Origin: Tetmemena sp. SeJ-2015
Taxonomy: Eukaryota > Ciliophora > Spirotrichea > Sporadotrichida > Oxytrichidae
Assembly (NCBI GenBank): GCA_027382625.1
Contig: JAJKFJ010021011.1
Coordinates: forward strand, 124,001-188,000
Direction: 5' to 3'
DNA: 64,000 nt
Positions 24,571 through 36,580 of the stretch are shown piece by piece. The translations under genes and the position numbers were made by a program. Every line of letters starts with the position of its first letter. Position 1 is the stretch's first letter. The notes beneath the pieces are model-generated. The model was not told the origin of the DNA. It saw only the letters and a program-made list of their open reading frames with translations, and made no database searches.

Positions 24571-27500
24571 TCAGTTGAATATCATTCTTGAGGGTTGACT
24601 TGGACCAGAGGCCTTTCTGCTGTTGCTCCTTCTAGCTTGCTATTTAAACGGTCTCAAGTTGGTTTATTCTCTTCCCTCGAACATCAAATCTGCATTAAGG
24701 CCGTGTCCACCTCCTAGACTTGCTTCGTTGCCCGTGGCTCCACTCGTTAACTCCAGATAGTTATGTCTCTAGTAATTCTTCTTGCTCTGAGTGACTTGAG
24801 TTCCCCTTTTGTAGTAGTGCACATTCTTTTCTGCGCCCATCACATGCGAAGAAGACATTATGATCTTGTTTGGGACGCTCTCTCTTCTCGGCTACACTTC
24901 TGAATTAGAGTGATATAAGAACTCTTAGCCATGTGAGTCTTGACCCTCTATGGTAAAATAGAGCACACAATAATTTAAGCCAGAGTGTATTTTCAAAGTA
25001 AGATAGGTTTATTGAGGTTGGATTGAATCTGAGATCTTTCATTATTCAGAGTTATGTCTTCATTAAAGAAGTTATTAGTCATTGTAGCGAGAGAAGGAGA
25101 CTTGTTGAAGGGGTCATGTGATTTGACGAGCATCTTGTTTTAAGCTGCTTTGACTTTAGATGGAGAGTTGGATCCCGTTAGTTTGCTTAGCATCTTCAGG
25201 TTGTGCTCAATTTCATTAGCTCTTAATGAGGCCTTTTGAAGAACTTATGCAGGAGTTGAAGCATAAAATTATGGAAAATTAAGTACCTAATTTATTAGGA
25301 ATTAATTATCCCTAATGCGCATAATATACTTAATCTATTTAAAGTAATTCACAGGCGTAACTCCTTGCTCAGTTGTGCCACGTCACCGTGAAAGCCCAAC
25401 GTCGAAAATTAAGTACAATTTAGTGTATTTTAAGTTGAAATAGACGGTTATTGATAGAACTGCTGATAGGATTGAAAGGCTTTATCTTTTGTGTTTAGAG
25501 CACTTTAGGATTCAGTAAGATGGCTAACTCTTCCTTTCTAGCCAACAACTTTCATCTAGCCAGTGCTTGCAGTTTGACGATCAATTTTCTATCTCTGAGT
25601 TTCCCTCTTGATTGCTTTTAGTTATTGTAACTGTCCTCCAGTGTTTAATTAAAGTTGCTGTTCTTTTAAGGCAAGGCTTGCTTAATGCTAGTTGGGAAAG
25701 CGATACCTTGCTTATTTCTTAGCACTGGAGCATATTTAATTGAACTAGATTTATCAAACCCTTAGGAATATTCATTAGCGGCATTGAGTTATGAGCTATT
25801 CACTTTATTGATTGAGGTGCTACTAGCGTTCATTACACTTTGCTGCATATTGGAGGAAGTATTTAGAACTTAGGCAGTTCCTTGCTTGTTAGTAATTTTA
25901 GCCTTGGTAATTGTTTGCCTTTTTCCATTGACATTGAGAGTTTTTGGAGATGTGATGGAAGTTAACTTGCTCATAATGTCTTGATTCTACTAATTGTTTT
26001 GAGGTGTGGTCATGCTTGAAGCTTTTTTGAAAGGGCTCTCATATCCTTTGTATTTGGGTATTACACCTGCGGATGGTACCTGGTCTTTTGATTTTCCATT
26101 CTCTGTTTAAGAGTTAAACATTTCAACAACCTCAGGCTTTGATATCAAGTCTTACAAATGAGCGATAATTATCTCAGTGTTACAACCTTAGCACATCCTC
26201 TCTATGATATCCTTCTACTCAGCAAGCAATTAAGTAAAGCATAACAAAAATGAGATATACATGAGCATCTCTTTTCTAATTTGGCTTCCAGCTTCCGGAC
26301 TTCTTCCTATCAAACCATTCAGAGTTGAAAGATCTTTGAAGCTGTTGAGACAAGAGTCGGTGTCTGCTCTTTCCTTCTCAAGATCTGTAATCCTTACTTC
26401 ATCATTAGTGAGCTGATCTTTGTCTCTTAGGTCCACTATATAAGCATTATCTCCCATGCTTGTTGTGACTCTAGCAGATCTTTGTCCACTTGGAAGAATG
26501 CCTTCGTCTAAAGCCTTTGAAGCTAGGTTTGATTCGTGAAGGGGAATTTAATTCGCCTTGGCCACATCATTCAGGTTTATTAAGAACTTCTTCTCTGCAC
26601 TATTGATTATAACTTTACAAATAGATGCAACATAAATTATTCTCAATATTGATAGGATTATTAGAGAGCTAAGGCATTTATCTAATACGACTCTCTTAGG
26701 CGAAACTATCATCATTCTTAGAATTTCCAATGCTGTCATCTAAATCAACTCTCATTTCCACTCGAGGACTAAGCTTCTAGTGAATTGGCTGTCCATAATC
26801 AAGCCTTCTATTCTTAGACTTGGGAGTACTCTCTGATTAAATTACTTCCGGACTATAGATTTGCATAGCCTAAGAAAATGGCAACTCATGTTTTCTTTGA
26901 GGAAGATTTTTGAAGAATGTAACTAAGCTACCTAGGTCATCATTCAATTAAAAACGAAAAATTGCATTGATATGTTCATCCTTTGAAAGCTTAAAATCTT
27001 ATTCTAACTAGACTTGATTTTAAGAAATGAGCAAGCCTATCAATCCATTATCGATAGCTCTTGATTAAATTTGAGCTGTAATCATATCAAATCCACTTTA
27101 CTCTGGCTTGTTTATGATAGAGATTATCTTTTGAATTGTAGGCTCCTTCTTTATATTTTTGTCTTGAATCGATGAAATCGATTTGAAAAGCTGAAGGAGT
27201 TTCAACTTCCTCTCATCCTTTGAGCTTTGATATATTCTCAATAGAGTAAGAGTGTTTTGAGTCTTTGAAAGAATAAGCTTGTGGCAGAGCTTTTGAGAAA
27301 TCTTAGTCAATAGTTCAATCAGGGAGTTTGCGAGTTCAACTTTAGAGCTCTCTTGTGATTAGGACTCAAGAGTGAGATAATCTAAGAGAGTGGCAACCAT
27401 CTAGTCGATCTAATGAGTCCTTAGCATAACATTTTCAAAGATCATTTTGAGCATCTCAATTGACTTGCTGACTTGCCAGTTGTCAGATCTGTGCTGCTTT

Positions 27501-29547
27501 AAATTCTTCATGATGAATTCAAATGTCTGGTCAAGCTCTTTCTCAGTCAAATCTTTAACCTTCTGCTTCCCTTGATTCAGCAATTTCTAGATGAGTTAGT
27601 CATTTGAGAGATAAATAGTATACATACTAACATAACTCTATAGATTGTCTCCTTTTGTGAGTACTTGGTTGATTCTACTATCACGTGCGTTTTAACTTGC
27701 TCCTCTAGCACCCTTAGAACTATCTCTCAACTTGTTTCCTTATAAGGTAGGCCTAGATCTATGTGCTTGAGCTTCATCTTAAAATTAAAGAGAGCACTAA
27801 AATGGAATAATTTAATCTCTAACTATGTTTGAAGCGCTTGCTCTGTTTGAACTGCCTTAACCTCTAGCCCTTCTAAACATGTCTTATTTTCTACCTTCTT
27901 GGACGCCAGTATAATCTCAACTAATTTAAACTTGTAACAAATTAAAGAATTTATCGAATCTGCAGACTAAGAAACTTAGGAATTTGCAATGACTCTGCTA
28001 GGGCTCTTAGAAATGAATTTGAATGGTGATTTGCTATTTGAGGGTGGGAGTTATTGGCTAGTCTGAGGAGGGGCTTGTGTGAGTTAAGATCTCTACTAAT
28101 CATTTGAAGTGTTAGAAACCACCCTATCTGTGAAATTTTTAGTTTAGTCATTCTTTATCTCCTCAAGCAAGTAGTAAAGGAAGAATTGTAATTTTAATGT
28201 TCATATAAATAAGTCATTGATTTTTCTCTACATCTAAGTTTAGTTTTTCATATCTTGTCTTGCATTCTTCTCCTCTTCGAGCATTTCTTGCCTTTAGTTT
28301 ATACCGTTATTGCTGAAAGTCTAAAATTTTAAAGAAAAGTTTATTCCTTTAAGAAAAATAATTACTTCACCTTTAAATATAAAAAATCAAGCAAGCATGT
28401 TTGCATTTCATATTCTTGAAAGTGGAATTAATTTTGAAAGCATTTCGGCAAGTCAACTTTTAATGTTTTATATTATAAAAGAACTTTTACAAAAATTGTA
28501 CTAGCAATAATCATGGTAGCAAGATCGACTACTCTTTTGTTGAGTGGCTAGCCTGCTTAATAAGGAGAAGTTTGTGGAGCCTGATTCTTAGTGGTAGAAC
28601 TTGGAATGATCTTACTGCTTGCTGGAAGCTGAGGGGTTTTGGAGATTGCTTAATTAGCTTAGCTCATGACATCTATAATGTTGCTGTTCTTTTAAGAACC
28701 AGCTGCTGTTGGTTGCTGCTGCTGAAGTTAAGTCTGAGAAGTGTTCAAGGTGCTTAAGTAAATTAGAATGAGTAAATCAGTGATTGCTTTAAAGTCTGTT
28801 GGTTGAATTGGCAGTAGGCTGCATGTACTGATGATTATTCTAGAATTGCTGTGATTGTATTTTCAAAGGGTTGCTCTATCTCTGCAGTTTAACATGCTCA
28901 AACAGGTTGCTAGAAGCCATAGACAAAGATGACTTTAGCACAGCTTGCTATTTCTCAGCTTTGAAGGGAGTGAATTGCGTCTTCTGAGACTGGGACTTCA
29001 AAGTAGTCAAGTTAGAGACTGCATTTGAAGGAGTTTAGAGTTGTGAAGAGAGCAGGGAATTAGGTTACTAGCCTCCAACTGATGGTGTTGTAATAGTCTG
29101 GAGAGTCTTGCTGAGTTCTTCTCTGCTTGCTCTCAGATCTGAAATCTGCTTGATAGGATTTTCCTCCTTGCCTTGCTTGAAGCTAGATCTACTTCGAGAA
29201 CCCCTGTGTCTTACTCTTAAGTCTTGAGTCTGATGGCTTTGCATATTTTAAAGTTCACACTCTCTCTATCATAGTAAAGTCTTATTCTATAATATTTTGG
29301 TTGGTAGCATGCAAGAAACTTCTACCTGCAGCTAGACTCTTGGATCTCTGATTGAGTTTGCTGAATAGAGGATTGTTTGTAGTACTTTTGTCGAATAGTT
29401 CCATGACCTCATCTTTGGGCTTTGGTGGCTGCTTTTTGTTCTTGAAAGTAACAGTGGAGAGTTAAAGATTCTAGACCTTAAACTGCTTGAGTTACTTCAA
29501 GTCATATAAGATAACATGTCAAGAGTGTGTTTGTCTTCAAAAGGCAT
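24571..29547 (-). CDS. Very long protein: Ser/Gln-rich segments and helical-repeat core, unknown function
   Basis: I read one gene from ATG 29547 to TGA 24571 (about 1450 residues after removals). The N-terminal part (29547-28530) is Ser/Gln/Thr-rich. A short charged coiled coil (about 28210-28310) follows. The middle (27950-26900) is a Leu/Ile/Lys-rich all-helical region of HEAT/ARM appearance with several consecutive helix pairs. Then come a Ser/Asp-rich linker and a long Ser/Thr/Asn/Gln/Lys-rich C-terminus. No catalytic motif is visible. It could be a scaffold or microtubule-associated protein, but that is only suggested by the layout. Two IESs are resolved. Other MDS borders (near 28320-28540, 27740, 26580, 25540, 25020) show frame changes I could not settle, so two or more genes cannot be excluded. 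Confidence 0.55.
28751..28789 (-). other. IES, pointer AAGCA
   Basis: The 29-bp segment 28756-28784 contains an in-frame TGA; removal joins STNRLQS to TLNTSQTQL in frame. Confidence 0.8.
29243..29298 (-). other. IES, pointer AAAATAT
   Basis: The 42-bp segment 29250-29291 contains an in-frame TGA; removal joins LHATNQN to MQSHQTQDL in frame. Confidence 0.85.
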
Positions 29548-29808
29548 TTACTTTCAAGATTTGATGCACATATTATAAAATTTAAATATACAACTATTTA
29601 TCACTAGATTTAAACATGAGGAGAATAGAATTAAGGAGAAGAATTCTAATAGATAAAAAAATTCAATGAGCTCTAGTTTTCTGATTTTCCCAAAAGTAAT
29701 AAGGGATAATGGGAATAATTTATAGCCTCACATGAATTTACTCTTAGTTTATTAAAAAATTCTTTGTTTTTTAAAAGTGGATTATGTCTTTTGAATATCA
29801 AAGATAGC

Positions 29809-30835
29809 ATGAAAGCGACAGAACAGATCAAGCAAAGTAGACGAGGAACTACACTAGCACTTACTCTCCTACTCTCAACATCCCTCGTGGTCTCCTCTAC
29901 TATGGCTTCCATTTTTATTATTCGTAATATATTGGCATCACAAAATACTCTTGGGCTCAGTTCCATCAACTTAGTTGATGGAGGTTAGCAGCATTGCCAA
30001 TCTCAACCACCAATTCAATTTCCATTGAAAGGAAGCTTCCCCTTCTTTTTAGGTGGCTGCTCACTCATAAATTAAGGACTCGATCACCAGTTTACTTCAA
30101 AACACAATCGAAGACTCACACTCGCACTTCAAGAGAAGAATCAAGTGCTTTCATTTTAAATTTTTAACAATGGTTTGAATCCAGGCAAGCTATCAAAGCA
30201 ACGACTTCCTGGTGAATACTTTCCTCGGGGTGGGACTTGGGGCTGTGAGCATCCTCCTCTAACAAGAAATCCCTGAAATTGCTCCTTTGCTGGCCTCTTT
30301 TCCTTTTTTAAAATTCCTATGCCCTATTATTAAAGTAGTGTGGTTTTACCTTATGCTCAGGGATTGTTTTATCAGAACAGTTGGATGACATTCACGGGTA
30401 TCGCCATAAGGTTCTTGGAGAGACTGTATCAGCAGTTCTTCCTATTAGACAGCCTTATGGAAGACTTGTCACTCTACATTGATTTGGCCACTGGCATCCT
30501 CACTGAAGCCCTGTACTTGGTGACCAGAGATAACTGGTTCATCATCTCAATGAACCTTGTGGAGACTGTCTATACCATTAAACTAGCAAGCAAGCATTAT
30601 AAATGTAACGCTAATATTTTTGCATTTAGTTTATCAACATTGTTTAGAAAAATCAGAAGTGAATAGTTTGAAGAAAAGGCAAAAGATGGGATCTATATCA
30701 AAACTCTCAGAGCATCAAATCACCATCAAAGCCTAGTTACCTTATAAAACGTTTGGAATTGTCTTTACTTATATTATTTCCCTCTAATATAGATAAAATA
30801 CAAATTGGGAAGGAGGCTTCATTGATAATTACCCA
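29809..30835 (+). CDS. Tandem secreted/membrane family, diverged member 1
   Basis: The plus-strand reading begins MKATEQIKQSRRGTTLALTL with a hydrophobic signal-like stretch. After a frame change near 30180 it continues with NTFLGVGLGAVSILL and LPYAQGLFYQNS. Its latter half aligns by eye with the two genes at 31662 and 33683: same position of the Gly-rich hydrophobic segment, then LPYA, then a helical region, then a final hydrophobic/Lys segment. A second frame change lies near 30330, so it may be a pseudogene or carry sequence errors. No IES was identified. The family is not one I recognise. Confidence 0.5.
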
Positions 30836-30839
30836 ATTA

Positions 30840-31650
30840 AATGAAAGGCGAAATACTTATTAAACACTAACACGCATACACAGAGGCAAATTCTTTTTTA
30901 AAAAAACTATTTTTCTTTTCATTTATTAAAAATAATTAAGGAAAAATGCAAAATTGTCCATCTTTTACATCTTTAATTGAGTAATATTAACTTAAACTTG
31001 CCCCTAAATGCTATAAATTCCATTTTTATCCTTCTTTTTCCTGTTTAAAAGAAATGAATCAGTCTCTCTCATTAAAGGTAAACACATATTAATATAAAAA
31101 ATAAACACTCAAATCAATAAAGACTTTAACTTATTTTACCGAACACTAAATTCAAAATTAAGATGACTCTGAATGAACAATAGCATCAAAAGTGATGATA
31201 TGTAAAGAAGAGAATTGAGGCAGTTTCTAATCTCATCTGAACTTTGATAAATCGAGAGCAAAATTCAGTTACTATAAATAACATTGACTGATTCACTCTG
31301 AAAAATGTGCACCTGGCAAAGAACATTTCCAAATACCAAGCATAATTAGTCAGACCCAATTAATCTCATCCTGCTCAGTTATCAATCACACACATGCACA
31401 CACTTCACTGATTTCATCTATTCATTTACTAATCAGTTACTCTTCTGATAAAATGGCTTCAAATTGGATTTTAAAGTATATAGAAGAAGTATTTCACTAA
31501 AATCCATAAAATTAGGGAGAGAAGCAATTAATGTTATAATTTAAATATAAAAACAGAATGAGAACCAAGCCAAATAATTTATTATTATTAAAGATTTTAA
31601 TTTTTATAATTAAGCTAGGTAAATCTCAGTACCATAAAATATTTTAGGAT
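30840..31650. other. Intergenic stretch between family members
   Basis: No supported gene. The end (about 31520-31600) is similar to 33520-33600, upstream of the next family member, indicating that promoter regions were duplicated along with the genes. Confidence 0.5.
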
Positions 31651-31661
31651 TAATGCCATTG

Positions 31662-32399
31662 ATGGCTCTTGCCATAATTTCAGTTTCCTTGATGCAAATG
31701 GACGTCAATGCAAAGAATTGGTAAGATGGATTCAAGCTTCTGAACACAAGAGCAACAAGTTAAAAGCACAGAGTGCAGGAATAAATCACCAACTTCAACA
31801 AGGATCATATCGATGAGGTTATCAAAAGGTACAACTCTCAATTTAGGAAAAAAGAGATCACTCATATACGTCCTATGCTTATATTTTAGCATTCTCAAGG
31901 TGACAATAGCTTTGCTCGTATATTAATGGTAATTGAATTTCAATTTGCAACTGGATTTTCTATTCTGGCATCAGATACTTTCCACAGTTTGATTTAGACT
32001 CTCTCATCAGCAGAGGTAGACACCAAGACCTTCGTTTTTGGAGTGGGCTCTGGCCTTGCTGTGGCTGGTCTCTAAGCCCTCTACCCCGAGTTCCAAGATG
32101 TTTCAAATCCTACCCTACGTGAGAGAAGCCACTTGGTTCAATAACCAGGCTGCCTTGCTGAGCACCTCCATTAAAATTTCGACTGAGGCTCTCCACGGAG
32201 CTGATCGGTACTACAACTAAAAACTTACTAGCTCCCAGTCCAGCTCTGGCCAAAACCTGTTAGACCTTGGCGTGAACTTGTTGGTTCTCGGTTTCAATTT
32301 GCTGAGGGCTTCACTGACGGCGGGTTCCTGGGTGCTTTCTCTCTGGTATCTTCAACTAAGAACGCAATCGAGTATGCGTTAAAAGCACTAAAACAATGA
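31662..32399 (+). CDS. Tandem secreted/membrane family, member 2
   Basis: Start ATG 31662 with a signal-like N-terminus (MALAIISVSLMQMDVNA), stop TGA 32397-32399, about 245 residues. A hydrophilic N-terminal half is followed by VDTKTFVFGVGSGLAVAGL, then QILPYV, a helical segment with EALHGADRYYNQKLTSS, and a C-terminal GGFLGAFSLVSSTKNAIEYA. These blocks are nearly identical in the copy at 33683. Two one-base frame breaks (about 32092 and 32310) are needed compared with that copy. No IES or intron was detected, unlike most genes here. The Gly-rich hydrophobic segment could insert in a membrane. Family unknown. Confidence 0.6.
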
Positions 32400-33670
32400 A
32401 CTCTAAAAGAAAGTTTCTTATATATAATGACAAAAATTTCCTCTTAAATTTCAAATTTACCAATTTAACTCAATGTAAAAAACGCAATTCAAGTCGTGAT
32501 ATCACATAGATTTAATTATTAATCAATAAAATTAGGGTAAAACATGGAAAAGATAAAATAAGCAGGGGAAGAAGACGAATGAAATTCAACTCTTATTCTG
32601 AAAAAGAGTTAACAAAATGAGTAATAAGTCATGAGGAGGGTATGAATAATTTATTCTATAAACTATTTTATTCTTCTGAGCTTCGAAAAAAGCAGAAGTA
32701 AAATCAGTTACATTAATTAGCAGCCTCATAAAAAATTGCACTCCACTTAGAATTTCCTAAATCACAAAGCATAATTATCCTATAAAAAAAAAAAACCAAT
32801 TAAATTTTATTAAAAATAATATCAAAAATTAATTGAAAAATTTTAAAAAATAAAAATAAAATTTAAATTAATAGAAACTTTCAGTCTAAGTTATTCGATA
32901 TCCGCATCAAAATTTGAGTAACTTCGAACTCCTATTTGAACAACGCCGTTTTTTCGTATACCTTATAATAATTTAAATTATAAGAATTAATTTCTGAATC
33001 GAATGATGCAATAATTTTTTTGGAAAATTTTTTACCCCAAACGTTTTTCCTTTTTTTTTGCAAAATTTTTCTTTTCTATAAATTTTAAGAAAAATTTTTC
33101 CCAAAAACTATTATACGTTCAGCCCCCCCTTTTTGACTTTTTTAAAGCCACTTGCCCCTAAGTAATTTTTTTTAGTCTTTTACTGAACTTTAGAGAAATG
33201 CTTCAAATCATCCATGATTTGGTGGAAAAACCCTAAATTTCCCCCCAAAATTTGAATTTAAAAAACAGTAAAAATTAAACCTTTTTTTTGACATTTTTAT
33301 AGCAATACTCGGCCCACAAACGCTTACAACCAATTTAACCCCAGATGCAATCTTTTGTCCTCGTTCGTCCAGGTCTTACAGAAGCAAACACAAAATTTTT
33401 TGAAAAATTATGGCTGAACGGATAATATTCTTTTGAACGTAAATTTAAATTCTGTTCGATGACAAACATAAATCGGAATTGAAAAAAGAGAATCCCCTCA
33501 CCTAAATCCACATTATTTAAAGGAGAAGTAGTAATTAATGTTACATTTAAATATAAAAGCAAGTAGGATGAGAACCTAGCTCAGAAACATACACATTATA
33601 TTCTCTTTACCTTAAAAATTTAAATTAAAAAAAGCTCGGTAAGTCTTAGCAACATATAAATGCTTTAGGA
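32400..33670. other. AT-rich spacer with homopolymers
   Basis: No supported coding reading. It contains long A/T runs, a C7 run near 33124, and at its end the repeated upstream region shared with the copy at 31662. Confidence 0.5.
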
Positions 33671-33682
33671 TTCAAATCTTTC

Positions 33683-34412
33683 ATGGCTGCTCTAGCCATG
33701 ATCTCAGTTTCTTTGATGTTTGCAGATACTAGCGCCAAGAGTTTGTCAGAAGAGTTCAAGCTTATGAAATCAACTCAGGTCAAGAACAAAATCCATACTA
33801 AAATTTTCGACATCGATAAGAAAAAAATCGATGAGGCTCTTAAAAATCACTTATCTCTTATTCGAAAATTGGGGCGCATATAATTTCAATATTTTGAAGT
33901 ATCTCCTACAGAAATTGATATTGCTAGTTAAGAGATTTGCTTTGTTTTTAATTGCAAAAGGAATGTCTTTTAAGTAATCGGATCCTTTCAAGAACTTCTT
34001 CCAAGCTCTGAAAAGTGCCAAGGTAGACACCAAGACCTTCGTATTTGGAATTGGCTCTGGACTTGCCGTTGCTGGACTATAGGCCCTCTACCCCGAGTTT
34101 TCAGAGATGTTTCAAATCTTACCCTATGCAAATTAGGTGACTACGTCTAGTAGCAAAGTAGCCTTGCTGAGCACTGCCGTTAAGATTTCCTCTGAAGCTC
34201 TCCGCGGTATTGATAGGTACAACAACTAAAAACTTACTAGCTCTGAGACAAACTCTTATCAAAACTTCCAAGACCTTGCAGTGAACATTTTTGTCCTCGG
34301 TTTCCAGGTTACAGAAGGTTTCGCTGACGGTGGGTACTTAGGCGCCTTCTCTCTAGTCTCAGCAACTAAGAACGCTATAGAGTATGCCTATAACCTTATC
34401 TAAGGCAAATGA
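33683..34412 (+). CDS. Tandem secreted/membrane family, member 3
   Basis: Start ATG 33683 (MAALAMISVSLMFADTSAK, a good signal peptide), stop TGA 34410-34412. The N-terminal half is Lys/Asp-rich. The second half reads VDTKTFVFGIGSGLAVAGL, then LPYANQ, EALRGIDRYNNQKLTSS and GGYLGAFSLVSATKNAIEYA, closely matching the copy at 31662. One frame change near 33920 is required; the second frame continues with FALFLIAKGMSF, which aligns with the other copy. The similarity of coding and upstream DNA points to tandem duplication. No IES was found. Function unknown; a secreted or surface-anchored protein is an inference from the signal peptide and hydrophobic core. Confidence 0.65.
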
Positions 34413-34576
34413 AGATATTCGAAGTCAAGCGGAAATATTAATCTCTCTGAATTTAGATCAATCCATCTTGAATTTGAAAATTAGTCATTAATGGCCAACG
34501 AAACTTAAATAAAAGATGTCATTATTGCTACTATCACGCATATTTCTAAGAATTATTAAATAATAAGTGTCAAAAC

Positions 34577-36203
34577 ATGGAAAGAGAGAGCAAACACAGT
34601 AAGAAAGCAAAAGAACAACACAAACACTCTAAGTCTAAAGGAGAGCTGTAGTTTTATAAAATTACTATTTTAAACCCACATTAACATATGAGAGCGAAAT
34701 GATGAAGGTGAATAAGCAGCAAAGTTGAACGGGCTCTCACATAAATCTAAGACCATCAATAAAAAGAGCAAGGAGCATAAGAAAGATAAGAAGAACAAGC
34801 ACTCAAAGGAAGAGAAAAAATCAAAGCAAGTAGTGGTTGACTCTGATTCTGAAGAGGATGAAGTTATTATGATTGGCGCCTCAAAGTCTTAAGAGAACGT
34901 AGTTACCTTCTCAGAGAACGATGACTTTGAAATGGAAGTAGTGAGCCCGGAGGTCAGCAGCAATAGAAAGAAGAGTAAAAAGGTGTTTGATGAGGATGAT
35001 GAGTCAGATGAAGATAGTGATGAAGTTTTTTAAGATGCTGACAAAGCTGTGAAGAAAAGCAACTCAAATTAGCCTGAATTTAAAGACATCTTCTAATTTT
35101 ACTTATCTACAAAGAGACTAGAAGAGACTTCACTCTTTCAGTAGTCATCCCATCATCCATCATAGATAACGCCTAGTCACTCGAGTTGAAGACATATTTA
35201 GTAGGACAGATTGCAAAGGCTTGCGGGCATTTCTCAGTTAATGAAATAGTCATCTACTCAAATGATAGAAGGCAGCACATGCAAAATTTGGTAGGAGATA
35301 CTAATACCACAACCACTGAGTTCTTTGTAAAAAATCTGGAATATATTGAGACTCCTCAATACCTCCGCAAGAGTCTGTTCCCAAGACACAGTGCACTAAG
35401 ATACACTGGCTTAACTAACCCTCTAGAAGCTCCTCATCATCTAAAGATTACTGAATGGTTAATTGAGCTAATCATTATTATATGGTGTGCTTACAGAGAG
35501 GGAGTAGTAATAAACAGACCAGTCTCTCATGGCAAAGGGTCATGGGTGAATATTGGCTTACCCAAAGATTGCCAGGTTGACTTGAAATTAGAAGAGGGCA
35601 CCAGAGTCACTGTAAAGCTAAACGAAAAAGGCTTTGACAACACCAAGTGTAAGCTTATCCAAATTTAACTCATTTTCTTTTCTAGACTATTCTGGAGTGG
35701 TTGTAAGTTAAACTGAGCCCACAGAGAAGCTTGGTCTTTTCTGGGGTTACACAGTCAGAGTGGCGTAAAAATTTGAAGACATCTTCGATGAGTCCCCCTT
35801 CTAAGATGAAGAAGGCTCTCTGCCCAGTGGTGGCTATGATTTGAAATTGGGAGTGAGTGAATAAGGAGCCAACGCAGAGCATTTAGAACTTGCTCGTTTT
35901 TCAAACTTCAAGCATGGGTTAATCTTCTTTGGTGGTCTGGAAGGCATAGAAGGGATAATAGAGCAGGATGAAAGGACTAAGATGAGTTCTGAAGCAATCA
36001 AAAAGCTGTTTGATGGAGGTCTAGTTAATCCATTAATTTATTTTTGCTTCCTTGATGCATTTTAATATCCCGTTCCTGAGAGAGGAACCAGAACAATCAG
36101 AACCGAGGAAACTGTACTTACTACTATGGCCAGTCTTTATCCGAAGCTTAGAGCTCTGGGAGAGAAAGTAAAGCTAGCCACCTCGCATAGTCATAAGTTT
36201 TGA
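34577..36203 (+). CDS. SPOUT1: SPOUT-domain RNA methyltransferase (SPOUT1/C9orf114 type)
   Basis: A homologue of the SPOUT-fold methyltransferase SPOUT1. The Lys/Ser/Glu-rich N-terminus (34577-35090) is followed by the conserved core: IIDNAQSLELKTYLVGQIAK (about 35160-35220), TPQYLRKSLFPRH, GLTNPLEAPHH (35350-35440), YREGVV, YSGVVVSQTEPTEKLGLFWGY (35688-35750) and GTRTIRTEE (about 36080-36107). One intron (35649-35685, 37 nt) and three IESs are resolved. Two of the IESs are multiples of three without stops and would pass as insertions in the protein. A frame break near 35121 is probably an indel. Start ATG 34577, stop TGA 36203. Confidence 0.93.
34628..34751 (+). other. IES, pointer TCTAAG
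   Basis: The 112-bp segment 34634-34745; removal joins EQHKHSK to TINKKSKE in frame in the basic N-terminus. Confidence 0.82.
35455..35486 (+). other. In-frame IES, pointer ATGGT
   Basis: Excision removes 27 bp (nine codons, no stop). Family comparison shows the extra residues do not belong: removal gives LKITEWCAYREGVV, which fits SPOUT1. Confidence 0.85.
36010..36057 (+). other. In-frame IES, pointer TTGATG
   Basis: Excision removes 42 bp (14 codons, no stop). Removal gives KKLFDAFQYPVPERGTRTI, matching the spacing in SPOUT1 homologues. Confidence 0.85.
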
Positions 36204-36580
36204 AACCTTGCCCTTCGTTAGCACCTTAATTAATTATTAGTTTTGCTTTTTAGAGTTTATACTCTTCATGATACAGTCTTATAAGAGTTAGTTTTCGAAT
36301 CTTGCGGAAAAACAAATAAGTGAGGGAGTGGAGAAGGCTCTTTTAGCAGCAGGAATATTTAAGCTCTTAATTAAAGCTTAACAGCAAAGTGAAATCCCTC
36401 TTTTTGCATTCTGCAATTTATTATTAAAATTATATTTATTAAGCCTAAGGGTGAAGACTTCATCATTACCACTTCAACTTACTAGTCACAAAAAAACTAC
36501 TTCCCACACTATTTCCTTAAGAAGCACAATCTTCCACAACGTAAACCTACATCCAACCCGAGCAAAGCCTGAGTGAAAAA

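Noticed and set aside
33110..33140. C-run suggestive of a C4A4 telomeric repeat
   Set aside because: It is a single C7 run without repeated C4A4 units; no telomeric repeat tract was found in the window.
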